Made by a program: the position numbers and the translations under genes. 47,479 nucleotides of DNA from an uncultured Crocinitomix sp. (lineage in GTDB: Bacteria > Bacteroidota > Bacteroidia > Flavobacteriales_D > Crocinitomicaceae), in NCBI GenBank assembly GCA_937136425.1, contig CAKZON010000046.1, positions 1 to 47,479 on the forward strand, written 5' to 3'. The notes below the pieces were generated by a model that saw only the letters and a program-made list of their open reading frames with translations, did no database searches and was not told where the DNA came from. Positions within the stretch are counted from its first letter, which is position 1. Each line of letters opens with the position of its first letter. Positions 8,428 through 16,696 of this stretch are shown piece by piece.

Positions 8428-9048
8428 TTAAATTTCGTTTGTTGCAATAACTTCCTTTTTCTGTGCTTTTTCAAACTGCTCAATATCTGGTCTTAATTGA
8501 ATGAGATAATCCAAATCATCCAATCCGTTTTGCAAGCAAGATTTTTTGTAAGCATTAATTTTAAAGTACTCTTGCTCTCCTGATACAATTACTCTCACAG
8601 ATTGATTTTCGAGATTTATTTCTAATTCTGTGGAAGGATCCTGCTTTGTCTCATTTAAAATGCTATTGCAAAGTTCTTGTGATAATTCAATCGGTAACAA
8701 ACCATTGTTTAGCGCATTTTCTTTGAATATGTCTGCAAATGAAGGAGCAATTACAACTCGAAATCCATAATCAAACAATGCCCAAGCGGCATGCTCCCTG
8801 CTCGACCCGCATCCAAAATTTTCGCCAGCCAACAATATAGTTCCTTTATATTTTGGATTATTCAGTGGAAAATTATTTTCAGGATTATTATTCTCATCAA
8901 ATCGCCAATCCCTAAATAAATTATCTCCAAATCCATTTCTATCAGTTGCCTTTAAAAAACGAGCAGGAATAATTTGATCAGTATCAATATTGCTTATTGG
9001 TAATGGAACAATAGAACTTTTAATAAAATTTACTTTTTCTCTTTTCAT
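8428..9048 (-). CDS. leuD: 3-isopropylmalate dehydratase, small subunit
   Basis: The small subunit of isopropylmalate isomerase, which interconverts 2- and 3-isopropylmalate with LeuC. The 206 residues are the usual length. It carries the substrate-specificity and swivel-domain features [12 protein letters not shown] near residues 22-33 and [17 protein letters not shown] at about 76-92. Its ATG overlaps the leuC stop by 4 bases, so the two subunits are probably translationally coupled and made in equal amounts. Confidence 0.95.
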   Translation of the reverse strand: MKREKVNFIKSSIVPLPISNIDTDQIIPARFLKATDRNGFGDNLFRDWRFDENNNPENNFPLNNPKYKGTILLAGENFGCGSSREHAAWALFDYGFRVVIAPSFADIFKENALNNGLLPIELSQELCNSILNETKQDPSTELEINLENQSVRVIVSGEQEYFKINAYKKSCLQNGLDDLDYLIQLRPDIEQFEKAQKKEVIATNEI

Positions 9049-10409
9049 AACTTCACAATTTTTCCTTCTATTGCAACTGCTGCTGCCATTAATGGTCCTA
9101 CCAATAAAGTTTTAGCACCAGCCCCTTGTCTTCCTTCAAAATTTCTATTTGAAGTTGAAACGCAATATTCACCTGAAGGAATTTTATCTTCATTCATTGC
9201 CAAACAAGCTGAACAACCAGGTTCTCTAACCTCTAAATTTGCAGCATTAAATACATCCATTAGTCCTTCTTCTTTTATTTGCTCTAATACTTTTTGCGAA
9301 CCAGGAACCAAATATGCCTTGACGTTGCTGGCTTTTTTCTTACCCTTTACATAATTGGCTACTTTTCTAAAATCTTCTATTCTACCATTTGTACAACTTC
9401 CGACAAATACGTAATTAACAGGTGTTCCTAGCAAAGATTGCCCGCTTTCAAAGCCCATATACGCTAATGCTTTTTTATCTGAATTATTCAAAGCATTAGG
9501 TATCTCCTCTTCCACCTGAACTCCCATTCCTGGATTTGTACCATAGGTAATCATGGGTTGAATCTCTTCTCCACTAAACAAATATTCTTGATCAAAAATC
9601 GCTTGTGGTTCTGACTTTAGTTTTGCCCATTTATCTACAGCATCAATAAATTGCGTTCCTTTTGGAACACGTTCTTTATTCTTTAAATAATCAAAAGTTT
9701 GCTGATCTGGAGCAATCAAACCTCCACGGGCACCTAATTCAATACTCATATTACAAATGGTCATTCGGCCCTCCATTGACATTTCCTCAATAACTCTTCC
9801 TGCATACTCTATGAAATAACCAGTACCTCCGTTTGATCCTAATGCTTTTAATACATGTAAAATCACATCCTTTGCGTCAACATTATGGTTGAGCTCACCG
9901 TCAATAATAATGCGCATAGTTTTTGGTTTTGTCACAATCATACACTGCGAAGCTAAAACCTGCGCTACTTGACTTGTTCCAATGCCAAAAGCTATAGTTC
10001 CAAAAGCACCATGTGTAGAAGTGTGGCTATCTCCACAAACTATTGTCATTCCGGGTTGAGTTAACCCCAATTCGGGCCCAATAACATGAACAATACCTTG
10101 ATTCTTATGTCCTAATCCAAAATACTCAATACCATGAGTCTCACAATTTTCAGTTAAAGTATCTACCTGATTTCTAGAAGCAGCATTGACAATTGGTAAA
10201 TGTTGATTTTTTGTTGGTACATTATGGTCGGCTGTTGCAGTAGTTTGGCTAGGACGAAACACTTTAACACCTTTTGCTTTAATTGCAGTGAAGGCTTGCG
10301 GTGTGGTTACCTCATGAATTAAATGACGATCGATATAAAGAACTACCGAACTTTCGTCCAAGGTTTTCACCAGATGCTTATCCCAAATTTTATCAAATAA
10401 CGTTTTCAT
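9045..10409 (-). CDS. leuC: 3-isopropylmalate dehydratase, large subunit
   Basis: The [4Fe-4S] aconitase-family large subunit of isopropylmalate isomerase. The 454-residue protein begins KTLFDKIWDKHLV as in LeuC of many bacteria. Cluster ligands are Cys339 (VGSCTNGR) and Cys399 and Cys402 (GCSACLAMNED). The CGDSHTSTHGAFG segment (125-137) is typical for substrate and cluster handling. It begins 3 bases after the leuA stop and overlaps leuD by 4 bases. Confidence 0.96.
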   Translation of the reverse strand: MKTLFDKIWDKHLVKTLDESSVVLYIDRHLIHEVTTPQAFTAIKAKGVKVFRPSQTTATADHNVPTKNQHLPIVNAASRNQVDTLTENCETHGIEYFGLGHKNQGIVHVIGPELGLTQPGMTIVCGDSHTSTHGAFGTIAFGIGTSQVAQVLASQCMIVTKPKTMRIIIDGELNHNVDAKDVILHVLKALGSNGGTGYFIEYAGRVIEEMSMEGRMTICNMSIELGARGGLIAPDQQTFDYLKNKERVPKGTQFIDAVDKWAKLKSEPQAIFDQEYLFSGEEIQPMITYGTNPGMGVQVEEEIPNALNNSDKKALAYMGFESGQSLLGTPVNYVFVGSCTNGRIEDFRKVANYVKGKKKASNVKAYLVPGSQKVLEQIKEEGLMDVFNAANLEVREPGCSACLAMNEDKIPSGEYCVSTSNRNFEGRQGAGAKTLLVGPLMAAAVAIEGKIVKL

Positions 10410-10412
10410 AAT

Positions 10413-11579
10413 TTAAGTTGTTGGTTTAAGTCCATTTGCTTTTAAAATTCCAAGTAAATCTTTTTCATTAACGGTTTTCAAACTATCTGCCACCTTAATA
10501 AAGTACTGGTAAACCTGATCTAACTCAAGCTTAGACAAATTGAAGCCAATTTGCTTTGATCGATATGCCAATGCAGCTCTTCCGCTCCTTGCAGTTAGCA
10601 CAATATTTGATTCATTTACTCCCACATCTGCCGGATTAATAATTTCATAGGTTTCTCTATGTTTAATAATTCCATCCTGATGAATGCCGGAACTATGCGC
10701 AAAAGCATTTGAACCTACAATGGCTTTATTCGCTTGAACGGGCATTCCCATAATATCTGCCACCAACTGACTTGTATCGCAAAGCATTTGAGTTTTAATA
10801 TTCGTATCGAATTGATACTGTTCGTGCTGTTTTAAAATCATAACAACCTCTTCTAAAGAAGTATTTCCAGCACGCTCACCTATTCCATTCATTGTGCACT
10901 CCACCTGTCTTGCTCCATTCATAATACCTGCTATAGAATTGGCCGTAGCCAAGCCTAAATCATTATGGCAATGAACAGACAGTATCACATTATCAATTCC
11001 TTTAACATGCTCTTTTAAATACTTAATTTTTTGACCGTATTCCTCCGGCAAACAATACCCTGTAGTGTCAGGAATATTCAATACAGTTGCTCCTGCATTA
11101 ATAGCAACTTCGCAAACTTGAGCTAAAAATGAATTTTCAGTTCGACCGGCATCTTCAGCATAAAATTCAACATCTCCAGCATAATTGCGAGCAAAGGCCA
11201 CTGCATTTTTGGCGCGCTCTAAAACATTTTGCTGATTGGAGTTAAATTTCCGTTTAATGTGGATATCAGAAGTTCCAATCCCTGTATGAATTCGTGGCTG
11301 AACAGCGTCTTTCAAAGCTTCTGCAGCAACAATTATATCTTGCTCCACTGCCCTACTGAGTGCACAAACTTTTGCATTTTTAATGAGTTCAGAAATTGCC
11401 TTCACTGAAGCAAAATCACCAGGGCTTGATATTGGAAACCCGGCTTCTATTATATCCACTCCCATAGCCTCTAATCTCTCTGCTATTTCAAGTTTTTTTC
11501 TTTTTTCAAGCTTACACCCTGGCACTTGTTCACCATCTCTAAGTGTGGTATCAAAAATTTCAACCTTTTCTGTGGTCAT
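10413..11579 (-). CDS. leuA: 2-isopropylmalate synthase, short form
   Basis: Condenses acetyl-CoA with 2-oxoisovalerate, the committed step of leucine synthesis. The TIM-barrel part is complete: [12 protein letters not shown] (10-21), the metal-binding HCH at 203-205 ([14 protein letters not shown]) and [14 protein letters not shown] (231-244). At 388 residues it ends after the helical linker (about 300-388) and lacks the roughly 120-residue LeuA dimer domain that binds leucine in the long forms. Feedback inhibition by that route is therefore not expected. Homocitrate synthase or citramalate synthase are related alternatives, but the leuCDB neighbours settle the assignment. It is the first gene of the operon, with a promoter box just upstream. 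Confidence 0.93.
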   Translation of the reverse strand: MTTEKVEIFDTTLRDGEQVPGCKLEKRKKLEIAERLEAMGVDIIEAGFPISSPGDFASVKAISELIKNAKVCALSRAVEQDIIVAAEALKDAVQPRIHTGIGTSDIHIKRKFNSNQQNVLERAKNAVAFARNYAGDVEFYAEDAGRTENSFLAQVCEVAINAGATVLNIPDTTGYCLPEEYGQKIKYLKEHVKGIDNVILSVHCHNDLGLATANSIAGIMNGARQVECTMNGIGERAGNTSLEEVVMILKQHEQYQFDTNIKTQMLCDTSQLVADIMGMPVQANKAIVGSNAFAHSSGIHQDGIIKHRETYEIINPADVGVNESNIVLTARSGRAALAYRSKQIGFNLSKLELDQVYQYFIKVADSLKTVNEKDLLGILKANGLKPTT

Positions 11580-11607
11580 ATCAAAATTTATTTACAACAT
11601 TTGAGCA

Positions 11608-11615
11608 CAAATCTA
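11608..11615 (-). promoter_or_regulatory. -7 promoter box of the leuACDB operon
   Basis: On the minus strand the box reads TAGATTTG, an exact TAnnTTTG match. It predicts a leader of about 22 bases before leuA. That is too short for an attenuator or leader peptide, so control by leucine would have to act elsewhere. Confidence 0.6.
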
Positions 11616-11730
11616 AATTTGAATGATAGATGAAATTGGCTTACATTTCGTTTTTGTACATTATTCAAACAAGTTAAAAAAACAGCTAAACCTCCTATAA
11701 AACAGAAGGTTGAAAAGGACTCAAGATACA

Positions 11731-13272
11731 ATGTCTACGGATCAAAAAAATAATTTATTTGTATTGATTAAGTCATTGACGAAATCAGAAAAAAGACAGT
11801 TTAAACTGTTTTCTGGTCGGTTAGATGGAAATTCAAATGCCAATTTTGTTGCACTTTTTAACTTACTAGATAAAATGAAGGTGTATGATGAAACAGAGAT
11901 TTTAAAGAAAACAGCCATAAAAAAAACGCAGCTCTCTAATTCAAAAGCAAATCTATATCGGCAAATATTAGTTAGCTTAAGGCTCACCCCTCAACAACAA
12001 ACCACCCAAATTATAATTCGAGAACAGCTTGATTTTGCTACAATATTATACAATAAAGGACTTTACCAGCAAAGCTTAAAAGTATTGGACAAGGCAAAAA
12101 AAATGGCCTTAGACAACGAAGAAAATAATATTGCTTTTGAAATTGTTGAATTTGAAAAAATCATTGAAACACAATACATTACAAGAAGTCTAAGTTCCAG
12201 AGCTGATAATTTAGCCATTATCACAAAAGAACTTGGAATCAAAAATGTATTAGCAAGTAAATTATCTAACCTATCCTTACAACTTTATAGTTTTTTACTG
12301 AAGAACGGCTATGCAAAAAGCGAGGATGATTTTGATAGAACTAGAACCTATTTCTACTACCACATTCCCTCATTTGATTTAGCTCAACTAGGCTTTAGAG
12401 AAAAACTCTATTTATACATGGCGCAACTCTGGTATAGTTTTATTATTCAAGACTTCAAATCAAGTTATAAAAACGCCTATAAATGGGTTGATCTTTTTGA
12501 TTCTAACCCAAAAATGGTTCAGACCAATCCCGTGTTTTTCTTAAAAGGAAATAATTATCTGTTAGACTCACTCTATTACTTGCGTTACGTTACAAAATTT
12601 GAACAAGTTTTAGCCACTTTTAATCAAACATTACAACGACAGGATTTTAGGTTTAATGACAATACTAAGCTTTTACGTTTTCTCTACCTCCGCTATAATG
12701 AAATTAATTTACATTTTTTAAAAGGCACCTTTAATGAAGGGATTGAAACCATAAAACAAGTTGAATTAGAGTTAGAAGAGTATCATGACAAAATTGATGC
12801 GCACCACATCATGGTCTTCTATTATAAATTTGCTTGCCTACATTTTGGTGCAGACGATCAACATAATTGCATTTATTATTTGGATAAAATCATAAAAAAC
12901 AAAGAATTGGGTATGCGTCAAGATTTAATGTGCTACGCACGTATTTTACACCTAATTTCTCATTACGAAGCGGGGAAAGATGAGCAAATTGAAGCCCTAA
13001 TACGCAGCACCTTTAAGTTTTTACTAAAAATGGATGATATGCACCGCGTTCAAGCTGAAATTATTGTTTTTATTAGAAGCCTTAACAACATTTATCCGCA
13101 CGAATTAAAAGATGCCTTTAAACGTCTACATGGAAAGTTGAAACAATTGGAGGATCATCCCTTTGAAAAACGCTCTTTCTTATACCTTGACATCATTTCA
13201 TGGTTAGAGTGTAAAATAGATGGAAAACCTATTCAAGAAATTGTAGCGGCTAAAGCCAAATTAATGAAATAA
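11731..13272 (+). CDS. Large helical protein of unknown function, conserved type in Bacteroidota
   Basis: A 513-residue soluble protein without signal peptide or membrane span. It is almost entirely predicted helical and has TPR-like helix pairs, for example LYNKGLYQQSLKVLDKAKKM at about 109-128 and repeated Tyr/Phe-Leu patterns to residue 470. The N-terminus (NLFVLIKSLTKSEKRQFKLF) looks like a conserved helical recognition segment. The open frame begins at a TTG at 11710, but the ATG at 11731 gives the natural start. It is divergent from leuA and 20 bases upstream of the YigZ gene, which has its own promoter box. I do not recognise a characterised homologue; a scaffold or regulatory adaptor role is only a guess. 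Confidence 0.75.
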   Translation: MSTDQKNNLFVLIKSLTKSEKRQFKLFSGRLDGNSNANFVALFNLLDKMKVYDETEILKKTAIKKTQLSNSKANLYRQILVSLRLTPQQQTTQIIIREQLDFATILYNKGLYQQSLKVLDKAKKMALDNEENNIAFEIVEFEKIIETQYITRSLSSRADNLAIITKELGIKNVLASKLSNLSLQLYSFLLKNGYAKSEDDFDRTRTYFYYHIPSFDLAQLGFREKLYLYMAQLWYSFIIQDFKSSYKNAYKWVDLFDSNPKMVQTNPVFFLKGNNYLLDSLYYLRYVTKFEQVLATFNQTLQRQDFRFNDNTKLLRFLYLRYNEINLHFLKGTFNEGIETIKQVELELEEYHDKIDAHHIMVFYYKFACLHFGADDQHNCIYYLDKIIKNKELGMRQDLMCYARILHLISHYEAGKDEQIEALIRSTFKFLLKMDDMHRVQAEIIVFIRSLNNIYPHELKDAFKRLHGKLKQLEDHPFEKRSFLYLDIISWLECKIDGKPIQEIVAAKAKLMK

Positions 13273-13280
13273 AATAGTCC

Positions 13281-13288
13281 TATCTTTG
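13281..13288 (+). promoter_or_regulatory. -7 promoter box of the YigZ-family gene, leaderless configuration
   Basis: TATCTTTG is an exact TAnnTTTG match and its last G is only 5 bases before the GTG at 13293. Transcription would therefore begin at or next to the start codon. Confidence 0.6.
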
Positions 13289-13292
13289 CGCC

Positions 13293-13913
13293 GTGACTTC
13301 TAATCCTGATGCATATTTAACTATTGACGCTGTAAGCGAAGGTTTTTATAAAGAAAAAGGCTCTAAGTTTTTAGCTTTTGCCATTCCTTGTACCAATAAA
13401 GCTGACGCGAAAGCACACATAGATCGTCTTAGAAAGGAGCACCACCAAGCTTGTCATGTGTGCTTTGCTTGGCGTTTTGGAGCCGAACAATATCAAGATC
13501 GTTTTTCAGATGATGGAGAACCAAACAACTCTGCTGGAAAGCCCATTTTTGGGCAAATATTGTCATTTGAAGTAACCAACACACTAATTGCAGTAGTTCG
13601 TTATTATGGCGGAACAAACCTGGGTGTTGGAGGATTAATTACTGCCTATAAAACAGCTGCAAAAGAAGCATTAGAGCAAGCAGAATTAAAAACACGATAC
13701 ATTATTGCCAACTTTATTATTACACACGAATATCAAGACACAGGAAATGTAATGAGTGTATTGAATAAAATTAAGGCGCAAATAACAAATCAAGGGTTTG
13801 AAAATAATCAACCGACTATTCACTTTAACGTAAATCGATCAGAAAAAGACAAAGCCATAACAAGCTTTGAACCTTTCCCTAATATTGATGTTAAACCTAT
13901 TGAAACGACTTAA
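13293..13913 (+). CDS. YigZ/IMPACT family protein
   Basis: A 206-residue protein of the UPF0029 (IMPACT/YigZ) family. The N-terminal domain has the signature DDGEPNNSAGKPI (73-85) and RYYGGTNLGVGGL (103-115). The C-terminal ferredoxin-like DUF1949 domain spans about residues 138-200. Eukaryotic IMPACT affects GCN2 signalling; the bacterial role is not settled and a nucleic-acid-binding or translation-related function is the usual suggestion. The start is GTG, directly after the promoter box, with no room for a ribosome binding site. The M42 peptidase gene follows 14 bases downstream and may be cotranscribed. Confidence 0.9.
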   Translation: MTSNPDAYLTIDAVSEGFYKEKGSKFLAFAIPCTNKADAKAHIDRLRKEHHQACHVCFAWRFGAEQYQDRFSDDGEPNNSAGKPIFGQILSFEVTNTLIAVVRYYGGTNLGVGGLITAYKTAAKEALEQAELKTRYIIANFIITHEYQDTGNVMSVLNKIKAQITNQGFENNQPTIHFNVNRSEKDKAITSFEPFPNIDVKPIETT

Positions 13914-13927
13914 AAAGAAAATCTTAT

Positions 13928-14851
13928 ATGAAACTATTAAAAGAACTAGCAGCAATTAGAGGAGCAAGTGGGGATGAAGGTGAAATTGCCGAATTCATTT
14001 TAAATTATGTTAAAAGTGAAATGCACAATTGGAAAACCACCCCTACCATTTTAAGTGGTGACGGCTTTCAAGATGCGGTTGTTTTAGTTTTTGGAAAACC
14101 AACTACGGCTGTGTTTGCGCATACAGATTCTATTGGCTTTACGGTTGGCTATGATAATAATCTCATTAAAATTGGAGGTCCACGTACCATTGATGGAATG
14201 GAATTAGTTGGGGCAGACAGTATAGGAGAAATTGAAACAGAATTAATGTTGATTGAGCACGAAAATGGATCGACTCAATTACAGTGTGTAAATGAACGTA
14301 CCATTGACCGCGGAACTAATCTTACGTTTAAACCTAACTTTAGAGAATCAGACGATTTTATTGAATCGCCTTATATGGACAATAGATTAGGTGTTTGGGT
14401 GGCATTAGAAATTGCAAAAACACTTGAAAATGGTGTATTAGTTTTCTCTACCTATGAAGAACATGGCGGAGGATCTGTTGGATTTTTAGGACGTTATTTA
14501 TATGACAATTATAATGTAAGACAAGCCTTAATTTCTGATATTACTTGGGTTACAGATGGTGTAACACATGGCAAAGGCGTTGCTATTTCAATGCGCGACC
14601 AAGGAATTCCACGGCGCTCCTATTTAAACAAAATTATAGACATTGCTAAAAAGCACAATATTCCATTTCAACTAGAAGTTGAAAGCGCCGGAGGAAGTGA
14701 TGGTACTGCTCTTCAAAAAAGTGACGTTCCATTTGACTGGTGCTTTATAGGTGCGCCTGAAGACAACGTGCACACACCAGATGAAAAAGTGCATAAGTTT
14801 GATATAGCCACAATGGTGCAACTATACCAAACTTTAATGGCTGAACTATAA
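13928..14851 (+). CDS. M42-like metallo-aminopeptidase
   Basis: A 307-residue cytosolic dizinc peptidase of the M42/M20 clan (MH). Candidate ligands appear in the expected order: His65 in VFAHTDSIG, bridging Asp151 in YMDNRLG, catalytic Glu177/Glu178 in YEEHGG, Asp204 in ISDITW and His282 in NVHTPDE. It is shorter than typical M42 enzymes (about 340-360), so the inserted dimerisation domain is reduced. Upstream spacing of 14 bases suggests it is cotranscribed with the YigZ-family gene. It ends only 7 bases from the stop of the convergent PPK2 gene. The exact substrate range (aminopeptidase or a deacylase) cannot be decided here. Confidence 0.85.
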   Translation: MKLLKELAAIRGASGDEGEIAEFILNYVKSEMHNWKTTPTILSGDGFQDAVVLVFGKPTTAVFAHTDSIGFTVGYDNNLIKIGGPRTIDGMELVGADSIGEIETELMLIEHENGSTQLQCVNERTIDRGTNLTFKPNFRESDDFIESPYMDNRLGVWVALEIAKTLENGVLVFSTYEEHGGGSVGFLGRYLYDNYNVRQALISDITWVTDGVTHGKGVAISMRDQGIPRRSYLNKIIDIAKKHNIPFQLEVESAGGSDGTALQKSDVPFDWCFIGAPEDNVHTPDEKVHKFDIATMVQLYQTLMAEL

Positions 14852-14858
14852 ACTTTAG

Positions 14859-15635
14859 TTAATGCTGCTCAGCAGTACAAGCTAAAATATGTTCAATAGC
14901 TTCAATTCTTGCTGTTGTTTTTTTATTGGCATCTATTACTTTCCAAGGCGCATTTTTTGTGTTCGTTTTACGGAACATAGCCTTTTTGTATTTAGTGTAC
15001 ACATTCCAAAGTTCTTGGGCTTTTAAATCTACAGGTGTAATTTTCCATTTCTTTAATGGGCTATCTGTGATTTCTTTAAAACGCTTTGCTTGCTCGTGTT
15101 TCGTAATTGAAAAATAGAGTTTGATTAACGTAATTCCTGAATCCGTTATCATTTTCTCAAACGGGTTAATGTGTCGCATAAAATTACTGTACTGATCAAT
15201 TGTACAAAACCCCATTGCAGGTTCTACCACTGCTCTATTATACCAACTTCTATCAAAAAATACAATCTCTCCAGGTTTAGGTAATTTATTAACGTACCGT
15301 TGGAAATACCACTGCCCTTCCTCTTCCACTGTTGGCTTAGGCAAAGCCACAATTCTAAAATGACGCGGATTAATACGTGCTGTAATTCTTCGTATTGCTC
15401 CACCTTTACCCGCAGCATCCCTTCCTTCAAAAATCACCACAATCTTTTCATTATTTCTAATAACGCGTTCTTGCAACGCAATTAGTTGTTCTTGCAATCC
15501 AGCTAATTGCGCTTCATATTTTGTTTGTTTCAGCGCTTTATTAACGTCAATTTTTTCGGATTCTAAAAGTTTACGTAAACCCATTTTTGAGTTTAGCAAT
15601 TCAATATCCTCGGCGGTTAGTTTTATATTCTCCAT
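14859..15635 (-). CDS. ppk2: Polyphosphate kinase 2 family protein (second of a tandem pair)
   Basis: PPK2 enzymes use polyphosphate to phosphorylate nucleoside mono- or diphosphates, or run in reverse. This 258-residue single-domain protein has Walker A GRDAAGKGG (71-79), a lid segment INPRHFRIVALPKPT, and Walker B FFDRSWYNR (126-134), plus the KWKITPVDLKAQELW region in the C-terminal half. It starts with an ATG that shares one base with the stop of the upstream paralogue, so the two are translationally coupled. The two products are clearly homologous but diverged, and may prefer different acceptors or form mixed oligomers. Nucleotide preference cannot be predicted reliably from this reading. 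Confidence 0.93.
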   Translation of the reverse strand: MENIKLTAEDIELLNSKMGLRKLLESEKIDVNKALKQTKYEAQLAGLQEQLIALQERVIRNNEKIVVIFEGRDAAGKGGAIRRITARINPRHFRIVALPKPTVEEEGQWYFQRYVNKLPKPGEIVFFDRSWYNRAVVEPAMGFCTIDQYSNFMRHINPFEKMITDSGITLIKLYFSITKHEQAKRFKEITDSPLKKWKITPVDLKAQELWNVYTKYKKAMFRKTNTKNAPWKVIDANKKTTARIEAIEHILACTAEQH

Positions 15636-16480
15636 TAATAATCAATTTGTGCTAAGTGTCTATAATATCTGGCCACTACATTAGGATCTGGCATTAGAAA
15701 AGACCCGGCCTCTTTTTTTCCATCATAATCAAAACGAGACAATACATATCGCATACTCTCTAATCTTGCTGTTCGCTTATCATTAGTACTGACAATCAAC
15801 CATGGGCAAAAGTCAGTGTGACTTCCTGAAAACATGAGTTCTTTGTATTTCGTGTATTTATCCCACATTTGTTGCCCCTTCTCATCAACTGGACTAAATT
15901 TCCAACGCTTTAATGGATTAGCTAATCTTGCCTTAAATCGTTTGGCTTGCTCATCTTTAGAAATTGAAAACCAAAATTTAATAACCGTTACCCCATCTTC
16001 ATACAACATATGTTCAAATTCTGGAACTTGCAACATAAATTGGTTATACTCCTCCTTCGAACAAAAATCCATAACAGGTTCTACCACTGCTCTATTATAC
16101 CAGCTTCTATCAAAAAACACTATTTCACCTGGATTGGGTAGTTCTTTAATATATCTTCTAAAATACCATTGCCCCTTTTCAACCTCTGTGGGTTTTGACA
16201 GTGCTACCACTCGCATTGAGCGTGGATTGAGATGCTCTACAAAACGCTTGATAGAACCTCCTTTTCCAGCAGCATCTCTTCCTTCGAAAATTACCGCTAC
16301 GCGTTTTTTATTCTTTGCAATCCATTGCTGTAAATTAACCAATTCAGCCTGCAAATCTTTTAACTGTTCTTCGTATGACAAGTTCCAAACATGCTTATTC
16401 ATTTTGAGTCCACGAGACTTTGCCTTTTGAATAAGCGCTTTTCTATCTGTAATTGTCGTTAAATCTTTTTCTGTTAACAT
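15635..16480 (-). CDS. ppk2: Polyphosphate kinase 2 family protein (first of a tandem pair)
   Basis: A 281-residue PPK2 with Walker A GRDAAGKGG (67-75), the lid NPRSMRVVALSKPT and Walker B FFDRSWYNR (122-130). The C-terminus KWSPVDEK-type region is followed by a short tail RYYRHLAQIDY that the paralogue lacks. The start is preceded by AAGGAG (16483-16488), two bases from the ATG; this is one of few Shine-Dalgarno-like sequences in the window and is unusually close. It is the first gene of a two-gene operon that converges with the M42 peptidase gene. Confidence 0.93.
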   Translation of the reverse strand: MLTEKDLTTITDRKALIQKAKSRGLKMNKHVWNLSYEEQLKDLQAELVNLQQWIAKNKKRVAVIFEGRDAAGKGGSIKRFVEHLNPRSMRVVALSKPTEVEKGQWYFRRYIKELPNPGEIVFFDRSWYNRAVVEPVMDFCSKEEYNQFMLQVPEFEHMLYEDGVTVIKFWFSISKDEQAKRFKARLANPLKRWKFSPVDEKGQQMWDKYTKYKELMFSGSHTDFCPWLIVSTNDKRTARLESMRYVLSRFDYDGKKEAGSFLMPDPNVVARYYRHLAQIDY

Positions 16481-16696
16481 ATCTCCTTATTACACTTCAA
16501 ATTTGCCCATTTTAAACACTTAATCGAGTGAGATTGAACATGGTTAAACATGATATTAATCAGCAATCAAATAAATCGTTTTAGAACCTTGGATCAGAAG
16601 GAAATGCTAACATTTGAGTTTTAAAAAACTTTAGAATAAACCTACTTAATATCAATATTTTTCGTAATTTGGATAAATACTCAGACCGCTCTCAAT

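Noticed and set aside
16540..16560. Direct repeat AACATG upstream of the DUF1800 gene
   Set aside because: Only 6 bases, twice, in A+T-rich DNA, with no supporting feature.
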